Source of the DNA: Microbacterium sp. B35-30
GTDB taxonomy: Bacteria > Actinomycetota > Actinomycetes > Actinomycetales > Microbacteriaceae
Assembly (NCBI RefSeq): GCF_010634855.1
Contig: NZ_MWLQ01000012.1
Span: 60,422 to 124,421 of the forward strand
DNA: 64,000 nt
Direction of reading: 5' to 3'
In this document: in pieces, positions 25,833-33,951 of the stretch
How the letters are laid out: the number at the start of each line of letters is the position of its first letter
Position numbering within the stretch: position 1 is the first letter of the stretch
Notes under the pieces: generated by a model
What the model saw: the letters and a program-made list of their open reading frames with translations, nothing else
Told to the model about the DNA's origin: nothing
Database searches by the model: none
Position numbers and translations under genes: made by a program

Positions 25833-26804
25833 TCAGCGCGGATCGTCTGCGACGGCACGAAGGACCCGCAGGTGGTCGCGGGCAGTGATCGCCGCACCCA
25901 CGACCCCGGCATCCTCTCCGCACCGTGCCGAGAGGACGAACGGGCGTCGATGGAACGAGAGCAGCTGATCCAGCTGCGACCGCAGCGGACCGATCAGAGC
26001 CTCACCGGCCTGCGCGAGGCCACCGCCCACGACGATCGCGTGCGGGGCGAACGCCGCAACCAGGCGGGCGATACCTTGCGCGAGCGCCGTCACCGCATCA
26101 GCCCAGACCGCCGCAGCGAGTCGGTCGCCGCGCTGCGCGGCGTCGAGCACCTCGCGCGCTCCGCGAACCGGGTGTCCGGAGGCGGCCGCGTAGCGGCGGA
26201 CGATAGAGGATGCCGAGGCGATGGTCTCGAGGCATCCCACCGCTCCGCATGGGCAGCGCTCTCCCGCGGGGTCCGCGACGGCGTGTCCGATCTCACCGGC
26301 GTACCCGCCTCCCGAATAGGGGACTCCGTCGATGACGAGTGCGCCGCAGACCCCGGTGCCGATGGCGACGACGACCGCCGACGCGTGTCCGTACGCGGCG
26401 CCGATGCGACTCTCGGCGAGCGCCGCGGCTCGCACATCGTGCCGCACGGCGACCGGGAGGCCGAGCTCGTCCTCGAGGAGCTGCCGAAGGGGCACGTCCT
26501 GCCAGCCCAGGTTCGACGCGTACCGGACCACACCGCTCGACTCGTCGACGAGGCCCGGCACACCCACGCCGACGGACCGCAGCCGCAGTGCGAAGCCGTC
26601 TCTCCCGCCGTGCGCGCGTGCGAGCTCGGCGATCGTGGCGACCACCGCCTCAGCTCCTCGCGGGGTCGGGGTTCGTCGGACCGCATCGATGCGACCGTCA
26701 CGGTCGACCGCCGTGGATTTGATGTGGGTGCCGCCGATGTCGAATGCGAGCACGGCGTCGCCCCCGCCGAGAAGTCGGACGGGCGGTGCGGAGCTGCGGG
26801 ACAT
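25833..26804 (-). CDS. ROK-family sugar kinase
   Basis: A 323-residue ROK protein without an N-terminal HTH, hence a kinase rather than a repressor. The ATP-binding phosphate motif is AFDIGGTHIK (20-29). The substrate/metal region is GEIGHAVADPAGERCPCGAVGCLET with the zinc CxCGxxGC pattern. AAGGACT precedes the ATG. Last gene of the ABC transporter operon, 51 bp after the dehydrogenase. It would phosphorylate the imported sugar or a derivative; the sugar is unidentified. Confidence 0.88.
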   Translation of the reverse strand: MSRSSAPPVRLLGGGDAVLAFDIGGTHIKSTAVDRDGRIDAVRRTPTPRGAEAVVATIAELARAHGGRDGFALRLRSVGVGVPGLVDESSGVVRYASNLGWQDVPLRQLLEDELGLPVAVRHDVRAAALAESRIGAAYGHASAVVVAIGTGVCGALVIDGVPYSGGGYAGEIGHAVADPAGERCPCGAVGCLETIASASSIVRRYAAASGHPVRGAREVLDAAQRGDRLAAAVWADAVTALAQGIARLVAAFAPHAIVVGGGLAQAGEALIGPLRSQLDQLLSFHRRPFVLSARCGEDAGVVGAAITARDHLRVLRAVADDPR

Positions 26805-26855
26805 GGGGAGTCCTTCGTTCGGTGCCGCCGATCGACGCGCGACCGGGTGGCGGGG

Positions 26856-27860
26856 TCAGGCGGTGATGGCGAAGCGCTCGGGCGCGAGCTCGTGAGCGAG
26901 CGGGCGACCTGTGGTCAGCCGGCGCAGTTCTTCCAGGACCGAGCCGGCCAGCCGGCCGAGCTCGGTGCCGAGCGATCCCGCGATGTGTGGCGTCAGCAGC
27001 ACGCGGTCGGACGTGTACAGCGGATGGCCGGGCGGAAGCACCTCGGGAACCGTGACGTCGAGCACGGCGTACAGTTCGCGATCGACGACGCGCGCGGTCA
27101 GCGCATCCTGATCGATGATCTCGCCGCGTGCCGTGTTGATGAGCGTCGCGCCGTGACGCAGCAGCGCGATGCGCCGTGCGTCGATCATGTTGTCGGTCGC
27201 CGGCAGCGACGGGGCATGGACGGACACGACATCCGAGCTGGCGAGGAGCTCGTCGAGCTCGAGGGATGCGACGCCCAGGGTCGCGGCATCCATCTCAGAG
27301 AGGAAGGGGTCGTACACGACGACCTCCAGGGAGTACGAACGCAGCAGTTCGAGTACCCGGCGTCCGATCGTCGAGGCGCCGACGATGCCCACGCGCTTGC
27401 GGAAGTTGCCCATGTCGGGGAAGTCGGCGTCCGGCTGCACGTCGTCCTGCAGCTCGCGATAGCGGGCGGCGACCGGAAGCACGGCCTTGTTGGCGAGGAC
27501 GATCATCGCGACGGTGTACTCGGCGACGGGGATCGCGTTGGCGACGGCGGCCGAGCTCACTCGGATCCCGCGTGCCAGCACGTCCTCGGTGAGGTACGGC
27601 TTGACCGATCCGGCCGAGTGCAGGATCGCCTCCAGTTTCGGCGTGGCCGCGAGCATGTCGGCATCGATCTCGGGCGCTCCCCAGCCGGTCACCAGCACAT
27701 CGACCTCCGCGAGCGTGCGGCGTGCGGCATCCGACCGGAACTCGTGCAGGAATCCGGCGACATCGGCGACCTCGGCGAACTCGGCCACGCGCTCCGGCGG
27801 GTACATGCGGGGCCGCACCGACTCTGACATCGCGAACGCGATCCGCTTGCGAGCGCTCAC
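26856..27860 (-). CDS. D-isomer-specific 2-hydroxyacid dehydrogenase-like protein
   Basis: 334 residues. The NAD-binding Rossmann fold is VGIVGASTIGRR (near 165-176, the usual GxGxxG being GASTIG). The catalytic Arg is in NTARGEIID and the His in LLTPHIAGS; a Glu lies between them. It resembles SerA/glyoxylate reductase relatives found next to sugar transporters. The first GTG (27860) overlaps the permease stop by 4 bases, favouring that start over ATG 27830. It probably oxidises or reduces a sugar-acid intermediate, substrate unknown. Confidence 0.82.
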   Translation of the reverse strand: MSARKRIAFAMSESVRPRMYPPERVAEFAEVADVAGFLHEFRSDAARRTLAEVDVLVTGWGAPEIDADMLAATPKLEAILHSAGSVKPYLTEDVLARGIRVSSAAVANAIPVAEYTVAMIVLANKAVLPVAARYRELQDDVQPDADFPDMGNFRKRVGIVGASTIGRRVLELLRSYSLEVVVYDPFLSEMDAATLGVASLELDELLASSDVVSVHAPSLPATDNMIDARRIALLRHGATLINTARGEIIDQDALTARVVDRELYAVLDVTVPEVLPPGHPLYTSDRVLLTPHIAGSLGTELGRLAGSVLEELRRLTTGRPLAHELAPERFAITA

Positions 27861-28786
27861 TTGACACTCCCCGCCGACAGGCCCGACCGCCAGAAGCGCT
27901 GCAGCAGGACGAACGCGATCACCAGAGGCAGGATCGAGATGAACGACCCGGCGATCACCAGCGTCGAGAACTCGGGGTTCTGCTGCACCTGGCTCTGCCA
28001 CAGGGCGATGCCGACGCTCGAGGGGAAGAGGTCGCGGTTCTGCAGCATGATGAGCGGCAGCATGAAGTTGTTCCAGATGCCCACGAACTGGAAGAGGGCG
28101 ATGGTCACGAAGCCCGGCGTCAGCATGGGCAGTCCGATCCGCAGGAACGTGCGCACCGTGCCGGCACCGTCGACGCGGGCCGCCTCGAGGGTCTCGTCGG
28201 GGATGTAGCCGGCGCTGAACACACGTGCGAGGTAGACGCTGAACGGGTTGCAGAGCGTGGGGATGACGACGGCCCAGATCGTGTTGGTGAGACCGACAGA
28301 GGCCGCGAGCAGGTACAGCGGGATCACCGTGGCGGTGTTCGGGATGAGCACGCCCACCAGCACCAGGCCGTACCACGTGCCCTTGCCGCGGAACTCGAAC
28401 TTGTCGAACGCGTACCCGGCCATCAGGGCGATGAACCCGCCGACGACGGCGCCGACGCCGGCATAGAGGATGCTGTTGACGAGCCAGCGCACGAAGATGC
28501 CGCCGTCCTGCGTGAACAGCTGCTCCATGTTCGCCAGGAACGCGCCGCCGAACGCGAACACTTCGCCCGAGTAGAGGCCGGTCGCGTCCTTCGTCGCCGC
28601 GAACACGAGCCACAGCAGCGGCAGGATCATGTAGGCGCAGCCGACCAGCAGCAGCCCGTTGACCCCCGCGATCGCGGGGAGGCGGCGGAGGATCTTCTTG
28701 CGGGTCCGCGGCGGTTCGGCCTGCGCGCGGACGGGAGCGGATCCCGCGGTCTGTGCCGCCGGCGGCGTGGCGAGTACGGCGCTCAT
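27857..28786 (-). CDS. Carbohydrate ABC transporter permease (MalG-type, CUT1)
   Basis: 309 residues with six membrane segments. The permease EAA loop is EAARVDGAGTVRTFLRIGLPML. The N-terminus is a disordered Ala/Pro stretch and basic RTRKK before the first helix. It overlaps the upstream permease and the downstream dehydrogenase by 4 bases each. It partners the MalF-type permease and the lipoprotein SBP. No ATPase gene is present, so a shared MsiK/MsmX-like ATPase is expected elsewhere. Confidence 0.92.
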   Translation of the reverse strand: MSAVLATPPAAQTAGSAPVRAQAEPPRTRKKILRRLPAIAGVNGLLLVGCAYMILPLLWLVFAATKDATGLYSGEVFAFGGAFLANMEQLFTQDGGIFVRWLVNSILYAGVGAVVGGFIALMAGYAFDKFEFRGKGTWYGLVLVGVLIPNTATVIPLYLLAASVGLTNTIWAVVIPTLCNPFSVYLARVFSAGYIPDETLEAARVDGAGTVRTFLRIGLPMLTPGFVTIALFQFVGIWNNFMLPLIMLQNRDLFPSSVGIALWQSQVQQNPEFSTLVIAGSFISILPLVIAFVLLQRFWRSGLSAGSVK

Positions 28787-29715
28787 CGCGTGCGCTCCTT
28801 CGACGTGAATCGGGTGACGGCCCACGACAGCAGACCTGCCAGGAGCGCGAGGATGATCGAGGCAGCGGCGGCCTGCGGCAGGTTGTTGCGGTTGAAGGCG
28901 GCGTCGTAGGCCCACATGTTCGGGACCCACGTGCTCGTGACCGCGGTCGTCGCCGACGACAGGATCTTGGGCTCGGTGAACAGCTGCAGCGAGCCGATGA
29001 CGGTGAACAGCAGCGCGACGCCGAGCGCCGGCCACACCAGCGGAGTCTTGATCGAGAAGGCGGTGCGGATCTCTCCGGCGCCGTCGACGCGGGCGGCTTC
29101 GAGAACCTCGCGCGGCACCGTCTGGAGGGCGGTGAACAGGATGATGACGTTGTAGCCCGCCCACTCCCACACCGCGATGTTCACCATCGAGGGGAGCACG
29201 AGCTGCACCGAGAGGAAGTCGATCTCTATCCCGCCGGCGGCGAGCGCCTTGACGATCGGGCTCACACCCGGGGTGTAGAGGTACGCCCAGATGAGGGCGG
29301 CGATCACTCCGGGAACGGCGTGGGGGAGGAAGAGCAGAAGCTGGAACGCCCGCCGGGCGTAGGTGACGGCGGCGTCCAGCAGCAGCGCGAGCACCAGCGC
29401 TGTGATCAGCAGCGTCGGCACGTAGAGCAGGCAGTAGATCGCGAGGCGTCCGAAGCCTTCGAGGAAGGCACGGTCCGACAGCACGGCGAGGTAGTTGCCG
29501 ATGCCGACGAAGTCGACGGTCGCATCGCCGAAGCCGAGCCCGCTGCGCTTCTCGGCGAACAGGCTCAGGCCGATCGCGTAAACGACGGGGGCGATCATGG
29601 TGACCGCGAAGAGGGTGAAGAACGGGATCAGGAAGATCGCCGCGGATCGGCCGCCCGTACCCGGGATGCTGCGCCGGCGGGTCGCTGAGCGGCCGGAGCG
29701 AATCTGGAGCGACAT
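28783..29715 (-). CDS. Carbohydrate ABC transporter permease (MalF/UgpA-type, CUT1)
   Basis: 310 residues with six membrane helices and the EAA motif EAARVDGAGEIRTAFSIKTP. Basic N-terminus (MSLQIRSGRSATRRRS). It follows the SBP gene after a strong hairpin and overlaps the second permease by 4 bases. Together they form the membrane channel of a CUT1 importer. Confidence 0.92.
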   Translation of the reverse strand: MSLQIRSGRSATRRRSIPGTGGRSAAIFLIPFFTLFAVTMIAPVVYAIGLSLFAEKRSGLGFGDATVDFVGIGNYLAVLSDRAFLEGFGRLAIYCLLYVPTLLITALVLALLLDAAVTYARRAFQLLLFLPHAVPGVIAALIWAYLYTPGVSPIVKALAAGGIEIDFLSVQLVLPSMVNIAVWEWAGYNVIILFTALQTVPREVLEAARVDGAGEIRTAFSIKTPLVWPALGVALLFTVIGSLQLFTEPKILSSATTAVTSTWVPNMWAYDAAFNRNNLPQAAAASIILALLAGLLSWAVTRFTSKERTR

Positions 29716-29735
29716 GTGCGCAACCCTTCGAGAGG

Positions 29736-29771
29736 GGGCCCCGGCCGGGCGGGCTCGCCCGACCGGGGCCC
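29736..29771 (-). terminator. Intra-operon hairpin between SBP and permease genes
   Basis: A 16-bp stem with one mismatch (GGGCCCCGGCCGGGCG pairing with CGCCCGACCGGGGCCC) lies between SBP and the first permease. Such hairpins usually stabilise or partly terminate transcripts so that the binding protein is made in excess. Confidence 0.7.
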
Positions 29772-29778
29772 TGCGGGA

Positions 29779-31077
29779 CTACTCGGAGATCTCGAGGCCG
29801 AGCGACGTCAGACCGTCGACCGTCGCGGCCTGGGTCTGCTCGAGCGCGTCGGTGAGCGTCGGGGCGGTGGCCACGGCATCCTTCAGCGCGGTGCTGGTGA
29901 TGTCGTAACTCGGTCCCCACGCCCACGGACCGAGGTTCTCGGACGCGTCGTCGAAGACGGCGTAGATGTCGTTCGCGTAGTAGTCGACCGGAGCGACGGA
30001 TGCCGCGACCTCGTTGAGACCCGGATACGCGAGGTAGGCGGTGCCCACGGCGCCGCGCGCCTCGACAGCCTCCGGTGTCGTCGTCAGCCACTCCAGGAAG
30101 ACGGCGGCGGCCGCGGCGTTCTCGGTGTTCTCGGTGATCGCGAAGCTCGTGCCGCCGCTCAGGGCGCCGCTGGGCTCGCCGTCCCATGTCGGGGGGACTG
30201 CGGCGATCCACTTGCCGGCCTGGCCCGCACCCTCGGTACGGGTCTTGAGTCCGGATGCGCTCCAGGAGCCGCCGACCCACCCGTTGATGACACCGCTGCC
30301 GAGATCGGCGGTCCACTCATCGCTGAAGCCGAGCTGCGCCTTGACGAGGTCCTCGTCGATGAGGCGCTGCCAGTAATCGGCCACCTCCACCGACGCGTCT
30401 CCGTCGATCGCGACCTTCCAGCGGTCGTCGTCGACGCTGAACCACTGGGCGCCGGCCTGCCATGACAAGGGCGCCAGCTGCGGCTCGTTGGTGAAGAAGC
30501 TCGTCAGGTATGCGTCCGGGTTCACGGCCTTGACGGCGCGCGCGGCGTCCTCGAACTCGTCCCACGTGGTCGGGACCTCGACACCCGCGGCGTCGAGCAC
30601 GTCCTGGCGGTACCACATCACGAGCGGCGGTGCGTCGTACGGCAGCGCGTAGGACGCATCGGCGAAGCTGACGAGTTCGCGCACCTGCGGGTCGTACGCC
30701 TCGAGCACGTCCTTCGCGACGAGGTCGTCGACCGCGACGAGCTGGTCCGAGGCGACGAAGCCCGGGAGCCGGTCGTACTCGATGCCCGCGACGTCCGGGC
30801 CGGTGCCCGATTCGATCGCGGCGGAGAGCTTGGTGTATCCGCCGTTCGCGCCGTTCGGGATCTCTTCGAACGTGACGGTGATGTCCTCCTGGCTCGCGTT
30901 GAACGCCGCGGCCACGTCGGCCATGCCGCTCAGCGACGACCAGAACGTGACCTCGCCGGTGACGGGGCCGGAAGGAGTGGATGCCGAGGGCTCGGGGGCG
31001 GTGGACGAGCAGCCGGCGATGAGCGCGCCGGCGCTCAGCAGCGCGGCGGCGGCGACTGTGGTTCGACGCAGGGACAT
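29779..31077 (-). CDS. Extracellular sugar-binding lipoprotein (SBP) of ABC transporter
   Basis: 432 residues. The lipoprotein signal peptide has the box ALIAGC (about 17-22), so it is anchored outside the membrane. The mature protein is a two-lobed CUT1 SBP (GEVTFWSSLSGMADVAAAFN; later segments ALPYDAPPLVMWYRQDVL and FFTNEPQLAPLSW). AAAGGAGAA precedes the ATG at 31077. It is the first gene of the transport operon and is controlled through the box at 31161. The sugar is unknown; many aromatic residues (Trp, Tyr) in the cleft region suit oligosaccharides. Confidence 0.9.
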   Translation of the reverse strand: MSLRRTTVAAAALLSAGALIAGCSSTAPEPSASTPSGPVTGEVTFWSSLSGMADVAAAFNASQEDITVTFEEIPNGANGGYTKLSAAIESGTGPDVAGIEYDRLPGFVASDQLVAVDDLVAKDVLEAYDPQVRELVSFADASYALPYDAPPLVMWYRQDVLDAAGVEVPTTWDEFEDAARAVKAVNPDAYLTSFFTNEPQLAPLSWQAGAQWFSVDDDRWKVAIDGDASVEVADYWQRLIDEDLVKAQLGFSDEWTADLGSGVINGWVGGSWSASGLKTRTEGAGQAGKWIAAVPPTWDGEPSGALSGGTSFAITENTENAAAAAVFLEWLTTTPEAVEARGAVGTAYLAYPGLNEVAASVAPVDYYANDIYAVFDDASENLGPWAWGPSYDITSTALKDAVATAPTLTDALEQTQAATVDGLTSLGLEISE

Positions 31078-31117
31078 GATCGGGTTCTCCTTTGAATCTT
31101 CAAACCTGTGCGAACCG

Positions 31118-31180
31118 ATCCTGCGCCGCTGCGGCGCCTCAGCCAAGCGAAATGCGCTCAAACGCACAAAGGCGCACATC
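31118..31180 (-). promoter_or_regulatory. SBP operon promoter and regulon box 3
   Basis: Minus strand: TTGGCT (31141-31146), 17 bases, CAGGAT (31118-31123). The box AACGCACAAA (31161-31170) lies just upstream of the -35, flanked by further TGTGCG/TGAGCG half-sites between 31151 and 31180. Its position upstream of the -35 leaves open whether the regulator activates or represses. Confidence 0.6.
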
Positions 31181-31183
31181 TCT

Positions 31184-32275
31184 TCACGTGCGCACGGTGG
31201 AGTCCCGCACGACGAGGCTGGGCAGCAGAGTCATCCGCACGATCGTGTGCGGTGCGCCCTCCGGCTGACGGAGGCGGTCCACGCACAGCCGCACAGCCGC
31301 ATGGCCGAGCTCATGCTTCGGAGGCGCGACAGCCGTAAGGGGTACGGCGGCCAGCGCCGAGATCTCGTCGTCGTAGGCGACGACCGCGAAGTCGTCGGGG
31401 ATGCGCAGCCCTCGCTCGATGACCAGATCGGTGAGAGCCATCGAGTCCGCGTCACCCAGGATCACGGCGGCGGTGACCTCCTGCTCGATGCAGTCGTCGA
31501 GCAGGGCGTCCAGCTCGGCGATCGTCACGTTCTCGCCGATGCGCGGGGTGGTCAAGTCGCGGCGCAGCGCATAGCCGTCACCGTTCAGCCGACGCATCGC
31601 GCGGTCGAAGCCGTCGTGGAGGCTCGCCACCGTCGCCGCGGGCCTGGCGGCCAGCGCGATCCGCCGGTGGCCCTGATCCATGAGGTGGCGCACCGCCATC
31701 TCCGCGCCGTAGACGTGGTCGGAGCGCACCCACTCGAACCGCCCCGCGGTGCTCTCCTCGACGGAGCGCTCGACGAGCACGACCGGGATCCGCGCGGATT
31801 CCAGCAGGTCGCGCAGAGGCGAGACCTCGTCCCGGATGGAGTCGTGCGGCGTGATCATCAACGCGTCCACGCCCCCGGCGATCAGCCGCTCGGCCTGGCG
31901 CAGCTCCTCCGCCGGCGAATAGTTTGTCGCACCCACCACGAGCCGGCAGTTGAGCTCGCGCGCCGCTTGGCTGGCGCCCCGGATGACCTCCGGGAAGTAG
32001 TAGTTCGCGGTCGGCACGATCATGCCGATCGTCGCCACCGGCCGAGTGACTGCCGGTACCCGATCCGCTCCTGCGCGCTCCTGCTGCGCGGCCACCGCGG
32101 GTGAGGTGGCGCCGCCGTGGACGCGGACCACGAGGCCTCGCTGCTCGAGTTCGAGCAGGTCCCGGCGCAGCGTCATCGCCGAGACGCCGAGGCGTCGCGC
32201 GAATCCGGCGTTCTCGAGCGACCCGCGCAGCTCCAGTTCACGCAGGATCGCGTCGTGGCGTGCGGCTGCGACCAT
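31184..32275 (-). CDS. Hybrid regulator: DeoR-type HTH fused to LacI-type sugar sensor
   Basis: 363 residues. The N-terminal DeoR winged helix carries the signature MTLRRDLLELEQRGLVVRV and HGGA (about residues 29-54). The rest (about 75-360) is a LacI/periplasmic-binding-protein sensor domain (IGMIVPTANYYFPEV, GVDALMITPHDS, GYALRRDLTT, DDFAVVAYDDE, LPSLVVRDST). DeoR proteins normally have a sugar-phosphate sensing isomerase-like domain, so the fusion swaps the sensor for one that binds free sugars. The start at 32275 has CGGAG upstream; ATG at 32299 is the alternative. Box 4 overlaps its own promoter, and the same box precedes the adjacent SBP operon. Confidence 0.85.
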   Translation of the reverse strand: MVAAARHDAILRELELRGSLENAGFARRLGVSAMTLRRDLLELEQRGLVVRVHGGATSPAVAAQQERAGADRVPAVTRPVATIGMIVPTANYYFPEVIRGASQAARELNCRLVVGATNYSPAEELRQAERLIAGGVDALMITPHDSIRDEVSPLRDLLESARIPVVLVERSVEESTAGRFEWVRSDHVYGAEMAVRHLMDQGHRRIALAARPAATVASLHDGFDRAMRRLNGDGYALRRDLTTPRIGENVTIAELDALLDDCIEQEVTAAVILGDADSMALTDLVIERGLRIPDDFAVVAYDDEISALAAVPLTAVAPPKHELGHAAVRLCVDRLRQPEGAPHTIVRMTLLPSLVVRDSTVRT

Positions 32276-32314
32276 GTTCGGCTCCGGTCCATTTCTCATC
32301 GGTGCGAACGAACG

Positions 32315-32357
32315 AACGCACAAATGCGAACGTAGCAGATCGTGGTGCGCCGCCGAA
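32315..32357 (-). promoter_or_regulatory. Promoter of the hybrid regulator and regulon box 4
   Basis: Minus strand: TTCGGC (32352-32357), 17 bases, TACGTT (32329-32334). The box AACGCACAAA (32315-32324) lies directly after the -10 box, over the expected start site, so autorepression is likely. Further TTCG half-sites continue to about 32301. Confidence 0.6.
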
Positions 32358-32373
32358 GGGGCCCAGCTCGTAC

Positions 32374-33810
32374 TCAGGCGTGGCGGTCGAGGAAGTCGTA
32401 GACCTCGTTGTCGTCCACGCCGGGGAAGGCGCCGCGGGGGAGTGGCGAGAACATCTGCATGTGCACGCGCGCGCTCGGCCAGGCCTTGCCCGACCAGCGC
32501 TCCGAGACGTCGGAGGCGACGCGGCGGCAGCATGACTCGTCGGGGCAGGTGGAGGTGGCGCGCTTCTGCGTCTCGCGTCCGCGGAACCACCGCGCGTCAT
32601 CGAACGGCACGCCCACGGTGATGGAGAATTCGCCGTCGGACGTGCTGCCCGTCTGAGTGGAGCACCAGAACGTGCCGGCAGGGGTGTCGGTGTACTGGTA
32701 GTGCTCGGTGGTGCGGTTCTGCTCAGAGAAGGCGGCCCGCGCCGAGAACCTGCGGCAGGCGATCTGCCCGTCGACAGCGCCGGTCACGTCCATCGGCAGC
32801 GGCAGGTCGTCGTTCTCGTACACGCGGGTGATCGCGCCGGACCCGTCGACCCGGAGGAAGTGCAGACGGATGCCGAGATGCTGCGTGGCGAGGTTCGTCA
32901 GCCGCATCCCCGCCGCCTCGTGGGTCACGCCGAACGCGTCGCGGAAGTCCTCGACGGCGAGGTTGCGGTCCTTCTTCGCCTGCTGCAGGAACGCGACCGA
33001 CGCGGTCTCGGGCATGAGGCAGCACGCGGCGTAGTAGTTGATCTCGAGGCGCTGCTGCAGGAAGTCGGCGTAGTCGGTGGGCCGCTTGTGGCCGAGCAGG
33101 CGGTGCGCCATCGCCTGCAGGGCCATCGACCGCAGGCCGTGACCGCCGGGGATGGATGCCGGGGGCAGATAGATGCGGCCGTGCTCGAGGTCGGTCACCG
33201 AGCGGGTCGAGTGCGGCAGGTCGTTGACGTAGAGGAGCTCGAAGCCCAGCTTCTCGGCCATGATGCTGACGGTGCGGTGCGTGAGGGCGCCCGAGACGTG
33301 CCCGGCCGCCTTCAGCTGCTTCTCGGCGAGCTTCTCGATGTCGGGCAGGTAGTTGTCGCGCTCGCGCATCATGAGCCGCAACTCGGTGTTGGCCCGACGC
33401 GCCTCTTCCGGAGTGGCTATCGCCTCGCGCTCTCGGCGCTGCAGCTCACGGTGCAGGCCCAGGATGGACTCGATCGTGTCGTCGCTCATGCCCTTCGACA
33501 CCTTGATCGGCGGGACGCCGAGCTGACGGAAAACCGAGCTGGTCTGCGCCCGCTCGAGCTCGATCTCGAGCGCCGCACGACGATTGGGCGGCTCGGTCGA
33601 CAGCAGGTCGCCGACATCCACGCCGGTCGCCGTCGCGATCCCCTGCAGGAGCGAGAGCTTCGGCTCGCGCTTGCCGTTCTCGATGAGGCTGAGCTGGCTC
33701 CCTGCGACGCCGACCACCGCTCCCAGCTCATCCAGCGTGTAGCCATGGGCGAGACGCTGATGACGGATGCGGTGGCCCAGGGTCGACAGTTCCAGGGAGG
33801 TCGGCGGCAT
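32374..33810 (-). CDS. ramB: RamB/ScfR-type short-chain fatty acyl transcriptional regulator
   Basis: 478 residues: N-terminal XRE HTH (about 10-65), a middle IrrE-like metallopeptidase-derived domain (about 175-285, with the degenerate AHRLLGH in place of HEXXH) and a C-terminal conserved domain ending in a Cys cluster (CPDESCCRR) characteristic of RamB. RamB controls acetate and propionate metabolism genes in corynebacteria. It is divergent from pckG, in keeping with control of gluconeogenesis. The start has CAAGGA and a -10-like TAGCAT 6 bases upstream. Confidence 0.87.
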   Translation of the reverse strand: MPPTSLELSTLGHRIRHQRLAHGYTLDELGAVVGVAGSQLSLIENGKREPKLSLLQGIATATGVDVGDLLSTEPPNRRAALEIELERAQTSSVFRQLGVPPIKVSKGMSDDTIESILGLHRELQRREREAIATPEEARRANTELRLMMRERDNYLPDIEKLAEKQLKAAGHVSGALTHRTVSIMAEKLGFELLYVNDLPHSTRSVTDLEHGRIYLPPASIPGGHGLRSMALQAMAHRLLGHKRPTDYADFLQQRLEINYYAACCLMPETASVAFLQQAKKDRNLAVEDFRDAFGVTHEAAGMRLTNLATQHLGIRLHFLRVDGSGAITRVYENDDLPLPMDVTGAVDGQIACRRFSARAAFSEQNRTTEHYQYTDTPAGTFWCSTQTGSTSDGEFSITVGVPFDDARWFRGRETQKRATSTCPDESCCRRVASDVSERWSGKAWPSARVHMQMFSPLPRGAFPGVDDNEVYDFLDRHA

Positions 33811-33822
33811 TCCTTGATGCTA

Positions 33823-33835
33823 GCGAAAGAATCGC
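33823..33835. promoter_or_regulatory. Candidate RamB operator, GCGA-N5-TCGC
   Basis: GCGAAAGAATCGC is an inverted repeat 12 bp upstream of the ramB-type start, within the 141-bp region shared with pckG. A TTGACA at 33841-33846 is the likely -35 of pckG, with no clear -10 box. The element is shorter than a typical operator and its owner is inferred from position. Confidence 0.4.
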
Positions 33836-33951
33836 AACTCTTGACACCGGATTTCGTGGGAAGAGGCATCCATCACGGTCGAAAGTAGAGGAAGAGCACG
33901 AATCTGCATCGTCGAAACCATCTGACGGTCGAATCAACGAGGAGCGACACC

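Noticed and set aside
25872..27827. 651-codon plus-strand frame over ROK and dehydrogenase genes
   Set aside because: Antisense to two genes with intact family motifs; composition is typical of a GC-rich shadow.
28784..30316. Extension of the second permease frame through the first permease and the SBP gene
   Set aside because: The long open frame is only absence of stops. The real permease starts at 28786 with a 4-base overlap and hydrophobic pattern from there on.
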